Below are positions 11,711-24,000 of a stretch of DNA of 64,000 nt, in pieces. The notes beneath the pieces are model-generated. The model saw only the letters and a program-made list of their open reading frames with translations, was not told where the DNA came from and did no database searches. The stretch is from Cacajao melanocephalus (taxonomy: Eukaryota; Chordata; Mammalia; Primates; Pitheciidae): assembly GCA_963573385.1 (NCBI GenBank), contig CAUYLG010052017.1, forward strand, positions 1-64,000, read 5' to 3'. Position 1 is the first letter of the stretch. Every line of letters begins with the position of its first letter. The position numbers and the translations under genes are program-made.

Positions 11711-14008
11711 GCCACATGTGGGGATCCTGAGCTTCCTATCATTGACTGTACTTAAGACCACTGGGTACCACTTGACTGGTCAGTTTTATGAGGGATTCAG
11801 TGGTGGATAAGCTAGATATTACCCACTTTCTGCACAGATATCATCCAATCATTAGCTATTATGAGATTTATCAGCGCATTTTCTTACATAATAAATGAAT
11901 ACGTACTGTCCTCCCTTATTACTGTCCAAGCCTTTATTTATCTTGCATATAAAGAAAAGGCATCCTCTTCATCACCCTAAATTACCAGAGAAATGTTCAA
12001 GTGAAAGAGATGGCTTCTTAGTCACTAACAGCATAACTGTACCCTTGGCAGTGTGAGTGGAGTTTGCTGATGGGATAATCTGCTCTCATATGCAGATGCT
12101 GCTCCTGGTCTTGTCGTGTGAAGCAGGCTGGCCGGCTGCCATCCTTCAGCACTGTGCCAACATCTGTGTGAAAGAAGGCGTTTTTCCCTTTCCATTATGG
12201 AGTTCTTGCATAGAACTCCAAAGGCTTATTTGGAACACTGATAGATATTTATAAGAAAAATTTGGAATCCTGAAAAGGGCTGATAAGAAAGTCCTTTCAT
12301 GTTTGTTTCTCTCCTCATGTACTCATTTTCCCCCAAGTTATTAAAACATGTTGAATATATTTAATTATTTTGGCTAGTTACCTTTTATGTTTTGTGTATT
12401 AATTTATCTACTTTTTAAACACATTTTGTTATTTTTAGATGAGTGGTTTGGGAATCATAAAATTGTAAATTTTTAAGGAACATTAGCTGCCAACTAAGCC
12501 ATCTACTGCCTACTATGAAAAACTCTCCTAGGAAATCCCTGAAAAAAATAGCATTAATTTTTTCCTCAAACAGCCAGCATATTAAAAGACCAGGTCATTT
12601 TTGCCATGAGCTCTAGTTATGAGGAAATTATTTTTTGCAAATACGTAAATTTCATCTCCTAATAATTTCTATCATTTATTCCTCTCTGGAGCAACACAGA
12701 CTCCACTCTGCCTTTCTAAAGGCAGGCCTGAAAGTATTTATAGATCTGAACCTTCCTTGACCATTTAAATTGGTTGACTCTATATATCCTGCCTGGATCT
12801 CTATTTCTATAGCTCTATAGCAGCATTTAATCCCATTTGTGCTAGATGGTAACTACCCTTCTATCTAACACTCCCGAAATCTTCTCTGTGCCCTTTTATT
12901 GGATCACTGAGAATCAGAAAACTAAAATTTCTAAGACTCCCTTGCCAACTGTATTTATTCAGGTTTGGGGGTAAAATCGAAGCCCAGAGAAGAAACAAGG
13001 GATTGAGTTTCTTCACCAGAAGCACCCGCAATCAGTAGCAGGTGGTCCTGCAGCCTTAGTAGCTGTGGTGTCTCCAGCAGTTCAGGGATGGTGGCTCCAG
13101 CTCAGAGGCTGAGAATGTGTGGGGTTCTAGGCTCCAGTCTAAAAACTATAGCAGCTTCTAATTCCTGCCTAATACCACCTTTTCCCCTTTTCCCTAGATC
13201 ACATTTCTCTCCACCTGTAATCTCTAGAAGGATTTGTTTTCTAGACTTGTACCCTGACGTCAGAACTATTATTATTCTTTCCACACTATGCAAGGTGATG
13301 GTTTTCTGTGTTCAACCCTTACCTCATCACTGGATCAGTCATGAGAATCATACTTAGCATTTGACTCATAAATGTTAGGTATGAACATTTCTCATCAATT
13401 TGCATTATGTCTGCCTTTAGCCTCTCTGCTTTAGATTACACACTTCCGGTATTCTCAATGTCCCTCATAAAGCATCAATTCCAAATGTTTCATCTTTTTA
13501 ATTATCCATTTCATGCCACTGTCTCCTATTTCAATGGCTTTTAAAATGTCCATTCAGAAATAAGTGAAACATTCCAGATATGGTCCAATAACAGACTTCA
13601 AAATGAAAAGGACTAATATTTCTTTTAGCTGAATACTATCCTTTCATTAATGTCAACTTTGTATTTGTTTTTTGCAGAAACCACATAACATACAAAACTC
13701 ATATTAAAATTCCATTCAAACACCAACACTATAACTTAGCTCAGAATTCCAAACTTTCAAATTAATTTCAGTTATTCATTCTTTGATCGTTACCATTTGT
13801 AAATTTAATACATTGCCATTCTATGCCTTCATTTAAGATATTTCAAGAATGTTGAATAGAAAATCTAAATGCAAAGCATGATACGCAAAGTTGGTGAATC
13901 TAGCCTGACTCCTAGCTGTGAGTTAGAGGTACCATTATTACTCTCAACTTCATTACCCCCTTACACTGAGGTTCCTAACTTTCACTAGTCATCAGTTTAG
14001 ACATTTAA
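11711..14008. other. Single-copy-looking DNA with a possible old repeat
   Basis: No gene recognised. The stretch 12880-13150 contains 'aagactcccttgccaactgt', 'ggtgtctccagcagttcagg' and 'gtggctccagctcag', recalling an old interspersed repeat I cannot name. Two overlapping open frames on opposite strands at 13088-13357 and 13102-13293 have no domains and are probably chance. 12050-12250 is GC-richer than its surroundings. Confidence 0.4.
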
Positions 14009-14155
14009 AAATTATTTTGAATATTACATGTATTGTACATGCATATATGTATACACGCTTGAATTATGTTTTACAATCTTAAATTTATTTTGAATATTAC
14101 ATTTATTGTACATGCATATATGTATACACGCTTGAATTTATGTTTTACAATCTGA
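14009..14155 (+). repeat. 73-bp tandem duplication
   Basis: Two head-to-tail copies (about 14009-14081 and 14082-14155) share 'tgtacatgcatatatgtata', 'cacgcttgaatt' and 'atgttttacaatct'. They differ at only a few bases, and a third copy begins but is cut after 'aaatttattttt'. The high identity means the duplication is much younger than the surrounding sequence. Confidence 0.95.
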
Positions 14156-14969
14156 AATTTATTTTTAGAATTTGGCATTATTGATTTTTTCAATGATGAA
14201 TTCATTTTGTCAAAAAGAAAATAATCATAGTTACCACATTTTTGTTATTGTTGATATTTAATAAAATCAAAATTCCTAGCTATTTTGCATTCTAAAAGAT
14301 AGAGTTGACAAATCTTTACTTTTAAAATTAAACTTTTTGACAATAAAAATTATTGCTACAATGGATGTAAGGTTCACAGAAGTGACTGCAGGAGGTCCGC
14401 AGCTCAGGTCTAAGAAACAAAGTTCAAAATACCAAAGAAGAAACAGTATGGCAAAAAACGAGTAGTTCAGAGAACAGAACCAGTATTCAAAGTTAAGAGG
14501 GTCAAAATCTAAGAGACAAGATTTTGTATCCATGCAAAAGAATAAAGAGAAAGAGAAACAGAGACAGAGTGACAGAGACAACATAATCAGAGAAATAACA
14601 GAGCAACTCAGAAAACTTGTTTTATGAAGTAGCTACTCGAAATAATATCCTCTATTAGATACCTGAAGGGAGGCAAAGAAAGAAAACCCAGGCCTTTTAT
14701 CTCATAAAGATCATCAACTATTTGGAAACCTGTGATTGACCTACATGGTAAGTTAAATGTACAAAAGCAAACTTTCAATATCAATGTGAGATCACATAAA
14801 AATATATAAAGCAATGCAATAGATATAGGATGGAATGTCAAGTGAATGATGAACAGGGTAAAAGCTCAGGAGAAGAATATGCCATCTATTGGCAGATTAG
14901 TTAAGGAACAATTTTCATTAGAAGTCAAGCCCAAATTTAAGATAAATGAGATCTTAATATGTGAGGCTG
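14156..14969. other. Unassigned DNA with purine-rich tract
   Basis: No recognised repeat or gene. The + strand is purine-rich at 14400-14600 ('aagagaaagagaaacagaga' around 14545). The 102- and 77-codon open frames on the minus strand here (14276-14584, 14608-14841) are the T/C-rich mirror of that tract. Confidence 0.4.
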
Positions 14970-15056
14970 TGAAGATCATTTTAATTGAACAAGTATATAT
15001 GTATTTATACTTGTTCAATATATACATATATAGTTGTTCAATAAAAATGATCTTCA
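14970..15056. repeat. 87-bp near-perfect hairpin (inverted repeat)
   Basis: The arms 14970-15004 and 15022-15056 are reverse complements over 35 bases with two mismatches, around a 17-base loop. A competing inner hairpin also exists: 14985-14997 ('ttgaacaagtata') pairs perfectly with 15006-15018. Size and pairing resemble a pre-miRNA stem or a small palindromic (MITE-like) element. No known family is recognised and no target-site duplication is obvious. Confidence 0.93.
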
Positions 15057-16691
15057 GACACACGCAGAAAGCTAGAGAGAGAGAGAAAATAATAATTGCA
15101 TGTTCTCATTAGTAGCTTAATCAGTTTGCAGCAAAGGGACATCATATGAGTCAAAGTTGCAATAATATATGGACAAAAGAGGCATTGTATTGGGACTTCA
15201 AAGTACAAAAAATTGTTTCATCTAAAGGCTGTGAGAAAATGTTGAAGCTTTTCAAATAGGAGACTGACATAATAAACCGTAATACTTTTGTTTTCCATCT
15301 TGCATAGTTCAGTCTTTTGGGCAATCATTCTAGTAGCAAACATTAATTGATTAAGGTGTTTATAATTTGACTTTTAATTCAGAAATCAAGGAAAGTATTT
15401 CAAGGATATTCTTTCCAAAGCTGACATACTTTAATCATCAGTTCACAGAAGAGATCTGATGGATAAGGTCTTGGCAAAACCTACCTAATGCCTTTCACAA
15501 CAGCTGCTTTTGTTTCTTCCTCACATTGGCACACCTGTTAAGCCACTCAGTCCCTGTCTGTTTGGGAAACTGACAGTTATCCAGCCCGGGGAAAGACAAA
15601 ATCTCATCCGTATGCTTACAAGTGGCCATTTAGTAAACTGTGAAAGTAAATTGCCTCAGTTTTGTTTGCTGATTTTGACATGGATCAGTGACAATTTCTA
15701 ACACTGAATGGTTTCACGGGGTCAAATACATTGTTTCAAATTTTTGTTTTTAATACACCTGATTTCTTTTTTTTTTTGTTACTTCTAATTTTCATGATTC
15801 AGTGATTTTAAAGATGAAATGAATAGTAATGAAGATGAGAGACAGTTTTGCTTAGTTCCTTTGCCAGGTGGAACTATTTGGAATGCAGAACGAGTGTGTG
15901 TGCAATGATCTTCGCAGATGGAAAGGAAAGGGTAATAAGAGATGAACTTTGGCCTTCAGCCAAAAGACCATAAAGGTTGAAACATGCAGAACCAGTCAGA
16001 ATGATTGAAGGTTGTTTTGGTGTTTAACGGGGTTGCGGTTTTACTCTGTGGTTTGTCTTTAGCACAGGATAGTAAATTACACATTTTTTAACACCGCCTG
16101 TTTGCCATCTGTTTTTGAGAAATTATAACTGATAATAGACAATACAAAAGCATGACCTTGCTATGCTTCAGTGGAAACCACCCAAACAAAACCTATCCTA
16201 CTTTTTCACTATTTCTATAGAAATGCTCAGAAAAGGCAAGGGAAGAAAATTACACAGACCATCCTCATGTGAAATTTTACTTTAATCAAGAGGAAATCAT
16301 AGAATACTGCTCTTATGAGGATTCTATTTTACAATTAGCCATACATTCATAAGAGTTAGTTTCCATGGATATCTTTAAAATGACTTAACTGATAAAATAG
16401 AAAATCAAACAATAATATATTTTCCAATGCTTCTGTTTGTCAGAAACACCTGTTATACTACATTAGAGTCATTATTCACATTCAATTTATTTTTAAAAGG
16501 TAATATGTAGGGAGATCAATTATTTACCATATTCACAAGCATAGATGATAATTGGCATTTATCTGTTTCTAAAAATTAAGTATACCTTAGAATGGAAAAT
16601 ATTTTCATTATGGATTTTTGCAAGAATATATTTTTAGACAAAGCAAAACAAGGCACAATTTCAGGCACTGACAGTGAGGTTGAAATAAAGA
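15057..16691. other. Single-copy-looking DNA, possible regulatory sequence
   Basis: No repeat or gene recognised across about 1.6 kb except a purine run 'gctagagagagagagaaaat' near 15070. From about 15480 to 16090 the composition is more balanced and includes a CAGCTG E-box ('caacagctgctt', near 15500), 'tgaactttgg' and 'tgtggttt'. These are common motifs; regulatory function is only a guess. Confidence 0.35.
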
Positions 16692-16967
16692 TTTTTTTTT
16701 TTTTTTTTGAGATGGAGTCTCACTCTGTCTCCAAAGCTGGGGTGCAGTGGCGCCATCGAGGCTCACTGCAATCTCTGCCTCTGGGATTCATGATTCTCCT
16801 GCCTCAGCTGTAATCCTCAGCTGGGATTACAGGCATGCACCACCATGCCCAGCTAATTTTTTATATTTTTAGTAGAGACAGGGTTTCACCATGTTGGCCA
16901 GGCTGGTCAAAACTCCTAACCTCAGGTGATCCACCTGCCTCGGCCTCCCAAAGTGCTGGGATTACAG
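16692..16967 (-). mobile_element. Alu (AluS-like), 5' end missing
   Basis: T-run 16692-16708, then reverse-complement Alu 'gagatggagtctcactctgt' through 'tttagtagagacagggtttc' to 'aagtgctgggattacag'. The last ~20 bases (the 5' head of the element) are absent, so it is slightly 5'-truncated. A short internal rearrangement surrounds 'gctgtaatcctcagctggga'. Confidence 0.95.
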
Positions 16968-18199
16968 ATAACTTTTAAAAATGTGAAATGTTCAGAGAAT
17001 TATGTTCATTTCATTTATTGTGGACTTACAACTTGAATATACTTAATATAAACTAGGCGTATAAATTTATAATTACGTAATAAATAAGTTAACATGCTAT
17101 GTTGACAGATATCATTATAGATTTTACATGAATTTGCCTATTAGGTAAAAGGGAATTAGGTTTTCTAAGAGATTATAACACAGTATTTAATTTTATAAGA
17201 GATCCATTTAATTTTCCAATTAAAATATTCATAAATGCATTCTGGATTTTCATCCAAGCTGCTAATAATTATGAATTTTTAACAAATGCCTTAAACTTAC
17301 TTTAGAACTCATGAAAAATGACTTGTAATTGAAATTGCTTCAAAAGTACAAAAAAATCCCTAAAATAAGTGTTTCTATAACAAGCCAAAGACATTATTTC
17401 TTATAACTTCATACCACAATCATTTCATTTAAGAAAGTGATGTGTTAGACAAATACAATGTAAATGTTAAATTTTGAAACCAAATGACTATATGGGACTA
17501 AATTCAGCAACTGTTACAACCACAAATTATGCAACTCCTTATATTTTTGACTAATTCTGTATATTACCGATACAAATAATATTATTCTTAATCCTTAATA
17601 TTTATGTCATTTTGTCTAACTGAAATTGCTTTCATGTGAATTGTGTCATTTATTTCTGGGAAACCAAGCTATTCGTCTACTTGCCTCTCAATAGAAAGAC
17701 ACATTCTAGGGTGAGTTACAAGTGCTACAAACACCACACAACTCAATATAATGATGCAGACTAGGGAAACCACACACATTCATCAGTGTAAACACAGGTG
17801 ACCTACGGATGCCAGGCCATCTATCTACTTTGAGCTGCCATCCTGCTGAGACTGGCCCAGCTCCCTGACAGTAAATCTTTACGCCATTATTTTACCCTCT
17901 GTGCTGACAAGACATCACACGCTGTGAGGAGCCAAATGTTGATGTTCAAGGATATCGTGTCCGTTATTATTATTAGAGTTATACCCCCATGCATTTGCAA
18001 GGAACACTAAAGACCAAATGGGTGAGAAAAGGAGCTCTTCCTGGGCCTCAGCTTTACAAACCAAGCCCAGTGTCTATGGAATATGTAAAAGGATTTTTTT
18101 TTTAAATATACAAGAAACTGTTCTGGGATTATCATTTCTTAGCAAGCAGTCAGCGGAAACAACAAACTTACAAGAGGGTAGTAATAACGCACTAGATAA
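16968..18199. other. Unassigned AT-rich DNA
   Basis: No recognised repeat, gene or RNA. Strongly AT-rich up to about 17640, then more balanced. A 109-codon open frame at 18018-18347 runs partly into the MIR below and shows no domain. Confidence 0.4.
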
Positions 18200-18350
18200 A
18201 GAGTCCAGAGATGTGAGTTCTACTTGTGCCACTAACCAGTTACGTGATCCTAGCAAATCCCTTAACTTGGTTCTTCCTTCTCCTCTTCTGTTTCTTTCCA
18301 TGTTAAGGAGAGGTCTCCTTTCAGCCAATAATGTATTTAAGGACTAAACG
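18200..18350 (-). mobile_element. MIR SINE relic, reverse orientation
   Basis: Reverse-complement MIR: 'gagttctacttgtgccacta', 'accagttacgtgatcctagc', 'aaatcccttaacttgg' and a decayed 'cctcttctgtttct' tail. These correspond to the usual 'tctgccacttactagctgtg ... cttaacctct' block. Confidence 0.72.
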
Positions 18351-18695
18351 ATGTACAACGCCCCACCCAACTTTCTATAAATTAACTTCCAAGATAACAT
18401 CCAATACTTCCTAAGATGATTTTTCCAAGTCATTATGATTCAAGGATACTGAAGAAAAATTCAACATTGTTTTGAATTGCAACATTTTTTCCTAGTCACT
18501 GACCATCACGTTAGCATTCGGCTATGGACTCATCAGGTCTAATTTTAAACATGTAATGTTCTTTTTCTGAAAGACAGTTTGGGATTTAGTATACTTTTCA
18601 AAGAGTAGTCTACATGTCTTGGTAACCATCAATACAAACGTTCTATTTTTATTAAACATAAAGACACACTCTGTAGATTGAAAATTTAGACACAT
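18351..18695. other. Unassigned DNA
   Basis: No feature recognised; ordinary AT-rich sequence between a MIR and an L2 relic. Confidence 0.4.
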
Positions 18696-18815
18696 TCTGT
18701 CTGAGAAGCTCCACGAAGGCAGTGACCATACATGTCTTGTTCACTATTATATTTTGGGTTGCCTAAAATAATATGACATACCACAAATGCTCTACAAACA
18801 TTGATAATAAAAATT
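18696..18815 (+). mobile_element. L2 LINE 3'-end relic
   Basis: Sense L2 3' terminus: 'tctgagaagctccacgaagg', 'cagtgaccatacatgtcttg', 'ttcactattatattttgggt' and a decayed 'ctctacaaacattgat' in place of the 'gctcaataaatgtttgt' end. Confidence 0.78.
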
Positions 18816-20599
18816 AAACTACAATGACTATAGGTAAAGGTGCAGAGTTAAGAACCAAAGACATAGTTCTGTGGAATCATTAGCTCACCTGGAATCAGGA
18901 GTTGGCACTACTGAAGAATTACTACTTTCTCCTCAATTTAACTTGAGGGGTTCAGGAGGCTTTAAAATGTACCAAAAACAGAGTCAGACTATTTAGTGAG
19001 AAAGAAAAGAACGTGAGCTTGCAATTCTCAATTTTCATCATTTTTTTCATCTCTATTCACTTGAACAGAATTTCTATCTTTGTAAGTCATAGTATGCCTT
19101 GTAATGAGGCAAGTTAAATTACATTTAAAACAGAGGCTGTGAATATACAAGCCCTGCTGTCTAACAGGGAAAGGCTTTTTCTGCCATACTGGTTCCAGGA
19201 ATATTCATTTGTCACTGGATGGAAGCAAGGTAGAGACAACATAAGGAGGTTGTCCAGCCTTCCTCAAGACAACTAAGTCTTCAAAGCTGATGAAATATAG
19301 TTGCCTTCCTTCTCCTCTCAACCCCAAAATTACAATGTCCAGTCAAAATAGGCTGAACTAATCCAGTTTCTTTCTTGTAATTCTACACTTTGATTTTCTG
19401 TCATGATCTATCTGGTCTGAAAATGTCTATAAGTTCAAATACTCATTTCTACTACTTCTTGAAGTTCAAAATTATTTTTTATGACTTGTCTTACTGTGAA
19501 AGAAGTCTATAATATTCTTCTATTTGTCTTCCTTTAAGAATAAATCAGTCATTAATAATCACCCAAACTGGAAACACATCTCCAGAAGTAAAAAGATTGT
19601 CAAAGGGGTCATGACAGTAACATTTTCAGTGAAGTCAAATGTCTTGAAATCCTACTTACTAATCATACTTGTCAAAAACCTTTTGTTCAAAATTTCAAAG
19701 GAATTCACACATTAATTCTGACAGTATTTTGGTAATGTGCCCACATCAGTAATAATGAATGAAAAAGGAAGTAGCCCACAGTGGGATAATCAGAGAACCA
19801 ATGGTCTTAGGTCTGTTTCCCAAAGTCTCCATGCCATTGATAAATTCATTCTCTCTGCCATTCAGAAAATATTCCTTTTTGAAATAACTTTAACTTTATA
19901 TTATACCAGGAATGCATTATCAGTTTGCCATTTTCTTGTGTAAAAATTAACACAAGTAATTAACACAAATAAATGTAGGCTTTAAAATGGGGTTAATTTT
20001 TTATAACTTAATTTTTCTTTTTTGTTTTTGTTTTGGAAGCATTTTGGGAATGTCCTTTTTCATTATTGTTCAATTTATCATTATTTCTAATCATAATACT
20101 TTTTCACCTTTAAAGTATCCTTCTTCACATACTTGATTTTTATTTCTCCTCCCACTTATTTATGCTTTTAAAAATATTTTATTAGGATAGCCAACCTATC
20201 ATAATATCAGCCCTTCCATCCTGTGCACATGGCCTGAATCTGTTATTTGAAAAGGTTTTTACTTAGTGATGACAAAAGATACTTTACTGTGACAGACAAT
20301 GGCTTTGAGTTAAATCACACATATAAATTTCACGATTTATCTTGCACTGACGACACTGGCTCATCCTTGCAATTTTTGCTCAGATGAATTAGTTCATTGG
20401 TTTTCGTAGCCAATGTTTAAGGAAGGGAGTGACAGCAATAAGGTAATATCATAATGTTTCTTTCACTCAGGAACTGCCTTATTATCTTTGTTTACTACAC
20501 AGATAACAGCTTCTATGTCACAACATAAACAACACTAAGAAGAACTTCATAAAATGTGAAATTTCTGAGTTGTAGAGCAATTCAATGTTCAACATTGTA
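18816..20599. other. Single-copy-looking DNA
   Basis: No gene or nameable repeat. The block 19140-19350 is GC-richer. The 63- and 68-codon open frames at 19524-19715 and 19737-19943 carry no recognisable domain. Confidence 0.4.
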
Positions 20600-20960
20600 A
20601 GACAAGAGCTCCCCACGTGGCCATACCAGTTTATACTTTCAGTGGCAAAGTACGTAAGGTCCTATTATTCCACATCATCACAACCCTTGGTCAATCCTGT
20701 TATGTGAAGTGGCATCTTATATATTTTAGTTACATTGTCCTAATCACTAATGAGGTGGAATGACACTTCATATGTTACAGGCTATTCTCGTTTCCAGCCT
20801 GTAAAGCTTCTGTTTATTACGGACCTATGTTTTTTCTCCTTGAGTCAAGAGAGTTGCTTATAAACTCTGCATAATAATACATACCTTTCTTGGGCTTTCT
20901 GATATTTTAAAATACTGTCTGTCCATTAACTTGCTCTCAAAACATACTTAATTTTTCAGT
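20600..20960 (-). mobile_element. Very old L1 (L1M or HAL1) fragment
   Basis: Reverse-complement L1 ORF2 C-terminal region at low identity: 'cgtggccataccagtttata' (usual 'gtggctgtaccattttacat'), 'ttacattgtcctaatcacta', 'atgaggtggaatgacacttc' and a decayed stretch toward 'tttctgatattttaaaat'. The order of motifs fits; individual matches are weak. Confidence 0.5.
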
Positions 20961-21035
20961 TTTTCACTTACTACCTACTCTGTCATGGAGCTCAGAGAAT
21001 GAGGTAAGAGGGTTTAGAATTCTCCCTGATTTAAC

Positions 21036-21172
21036 CTGTTCCCCAGGCTGGAGTGCAGTGGCTATCCACCAATGTGATCATAACTCATTGCAGCCTTGAA
21101 CTCCTGAGCTCAAGCAAGTCTCACACCTCAGTCTCCTGAGTAGTTGTGATACAGGGGTATACCAGTACAGGT
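21036..21172 (-). mobile_element. Alu left-monomer fragment (FLAM or AluJ)
   Basis: Only one monomer in reverse: 'ccccaggctggagtgcagtg', 'atgtgatcataactcattgc', 'agccttgaactcctgagctc', 'cagtctcctgagtagt'. No T-run precedes it. Either a free left Alu monomer or an AluJ that lost its other half. Confidence 0.85.
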
Positions 21173-21368
21173 GGCTGTTTTCTAATGTGAGGAACCTTCA
21201 GAGTAACTGATCTCCTATACTTCCTAAAGCTACAATTCTGCATATCTGATTGTTAGCATTATGTTGTTTTATTTTTCCATTTAATTCAAATATATAACTT
21301 TCAATGTACTCAATGTACTCTTTCTATTATATTGGTAGGGGTAAAATAATCAGATTTTGTGTATTTCT

Positions 21369-22168
21369 TATTATGCTTTAAATTCTGGGATACATGCACA
21401 GAACATGCAGGTTTGTTACATAGGTATACATGTGCCGGGGTGGTTTGCTGCATCCATCAACTCGTCATCTACATTAGGTATTTCTCTAATGCTATCCCTC
21501 CCTAGCACCCCACCCCCCATCAGGCCCTGGTGTGTGATGTTCTCCTCCCTGTGTCCATGTGTTCTTATTGTTCAACTTCCACTTATGAGTGAGAACATGC
21601 AGTGTTTCGTTTTCTGTTCCTGTGTTAGTTTGCTGAGAATGATGGTTTCCAGCTTTGTTTGTGTCCCTGCAAAGGAGATTAACTCATCCTTTTTATGACT
21701 GCATAGTATTCTATGGTGCATATATGCCACATTTTCTTTATCCAGTCTATCACTGATGGGCATTTGGATTGGTACCGAGTCTTTGCTATTGTGAATAATG
21801 CTGCAATAAACATACATGTGCATATGTCTTTGTAGTAGAATGATTTATAATCCTTTGGGTATACACCCAGTAATGGGATTGCTGGGACAAATGGTATTTC
21901 TGGTTCTAGATCCTTGAGGAATCACCACACTGTCTTCCACAATGGTTGAACTAATTTACACTCCCACCAACGTGTAAAAGTGTTTCTATTTTTCCGCATC
22001 CTCTCCAGCATCTGTTGTTTCCTGCCTTTTCAATGACTGCCATTCTAACTGGCATGAGATGGTATCTCATTGTGGTTTTGATTTGCATTTCTCTAATGAC
22101 GAGTGATGATGAGCTTCTTTTCATGTTTTTTTGGCCGCATAAATGTCTTTTTTTGAGAAGCGTCTGTT
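21369..22168 (-). mobile_element. 5'-truncated L1P, about 800 bp, with intact TSD
   Basis: Reverse-complement L1 from the 3' UTR ('gatacatgcacagaacatgc') into the end of ORF2 ('ttcaatgactgccattctaa', 'tgagatggtatctcattgtg'). The flanks 21351-21368 'cagattttgtgtatttct' and 22169-22186 'cagattttgtatatttct' match at 17 of 18 bases and are the target-site duplication. This shows a standard target-primed insertion. The poly-A tail that should sit at the low-coordinate end is almost absent. Open frames seen here are L1 antisense noise. Confidence 0.96.
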
Positions 22169-23974
22169 CAGATTTTGTATATTTCTCTTTACGATCTTTA
22201 AGACCATGGTTTGGGAAATAAATAGGAATATCACAAGAAATAGGAAAAGAAAAAGCCTGTTAGAATATTACTATAATAGTCCAGAATAAAGATTATGGAA
22301 ATTTAGACTAAAATAACGTTACTAAAAATGGAGAGAAATGAGCAGAATTAAAGGACTCATTTCCTATTGAGAAAGATGTAAATTTGTGAAAATGTTTTAA
22401 ATGAGTCTATTTAATAAGATGGTTATTCATACTAAAAATGTGCAATATTCAGAATAATTCCCACTTTCTTCCATTTATTTTGGAATTGCCACTGGGTGGG
22501 GGGGGGAATCACAAAAATTTAAAAACAGCAATGAATAACTCATGCTTTCATTTCACTGAAGTTTGAAATTATGACAATATGTAGCTATATGACATTAAAC
22601 CTCTGGCATTTATCATGTACTTACATCATGTCAAATATATAATAAGTTCTACTACTTTACACATTCATCACACCCTGTAAAAAGAAAATATATCAAGATA
22701 TACTGCAGAAACTGTTCCTTACCATTTTAATAGGGATTGCTGTTGATCAATAAAGCTTGATTCTATTATTGCTCCAGGTATTCAGCTAAATTTATCAGCT
22801 GGAAGATAGATCAGCAGCATAGAATCTTGAAAATAGCAGCCATTCAATGTATATTTATTAAGTTGCATACAAATCCCTTTCATGTTACAGATAATTATCT
22901 AAAACCATAGAATATTCACTTACCAAATATTCATTTGACAATGTAAAGAGCCATTGCTTCCTTAAGAAATCAACTTTGGTCTTCATTTTCAATTTACTTT
23001 TTGGTTTATCCTACTGACATTTTGAATTGCTTAAAAATTTTTTTTCTCTCTTCTTCTGCTACAAAGCAAGAGCAATATTTCCCATCATCTGTCTGCCAAC
23101 AATTAGATTTAATATGATTAAATTGGGAATTATTCTGTGAACTATGGCAATCAGCCACTTCTCTCCTCTGTTGATTTGATTCATTCCTATTCTTCTATTT
23201 CCATTTTAATAATAATTTTATCATTTCACATTAATTTGCTTCCAATAAATTAAATTAAAGGCATCAAAGAGCCTCAAAGCAAATTATCTTTTTGCTATGT
23301 CAGGTCTTCAAGATCCAAAATATGATTGTGTTTTTCATTCTGTAGGTTATAAATATGCATTATGCATTGGGAAAAAAACTCTTTTAAATTAATTTTTCAT
23401 TGCTTACAAAATGTCTCAGAATTTCATCTGGACCCAAAGAAGTTTTTAACATAAATCTATTTTATCTTTTAGACTCAAAATCTTTATATGTTTATAAGAA
23501 AATATTAGTTTAAAAAAATCTAAGGAAGCATTGCATGATAAAACAAATTTCACTCACAGCATAAAAGTCTGGTTTGTAGACTTTTTTTCTTTGCAGGTAA
23601 AAAAATTTTCTAATTAAAAAAATTTCCCCAAGCTATGGGTTTTATTACTTTTTCCTGATTATAACTACAAAGAGAAAAGTCATTTCCTCATAAAGTTGGG
23701 AAAAGTTCAATTCTTTCCCATGGGGAAAATATTTGTGGTTTCTCATCCTTATATATCATTGGAAAATAGACAAGTAAAGGCATAAAGTTTGTTCCAAAGG
23801 ATCACTTGAAAATAAGTTATTTAAAACACTAAATCTACCAAAGAAAAGGTACTAAGCATTGCGTTTAAGTCCTTGCAGTGGTCTGTGTACCCATAAAGTA
23901 GAGAAATACAAAAGTATTTTTTATGAGAATGGTTTATCCAACCTGTGATATTGACGTCTCATTTTCCTGTGCAG

Positions 23975-24000
23975 TGTCACAGTTCCTGGCTCCAGGTCAG
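23975..24000 (+). other. Candidate micro-exon (splice-site pair)
   Basis: Acceptor 'ctcattttcctgtgcag' ends at 23974. It is followed by 26 bases ending CAG and the strong donor gtgagg at 24001. Found by eye only; could be a decoy. It lies about 660 bases upstream of a similar pair on the same strand. Confidence 0.2.

Noticed and set aside
18018..18347. 109-codon + strand frame and its 84-codon shadow on the other strand
   Set aside because: Half of it lies in a MIR; no domain and no coding signature.
21357..21698. 113-codon + strand open frame
   Set aside because: Antisense reading of the L1P 3' UTR; near-identical frames recur at 55508-55747 and 59472-59735 for the same reason.
22498..22506. 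Run of nine G
   Set aside because: A single short homopolymer; cannot form a quadruplex alone and shows no context.
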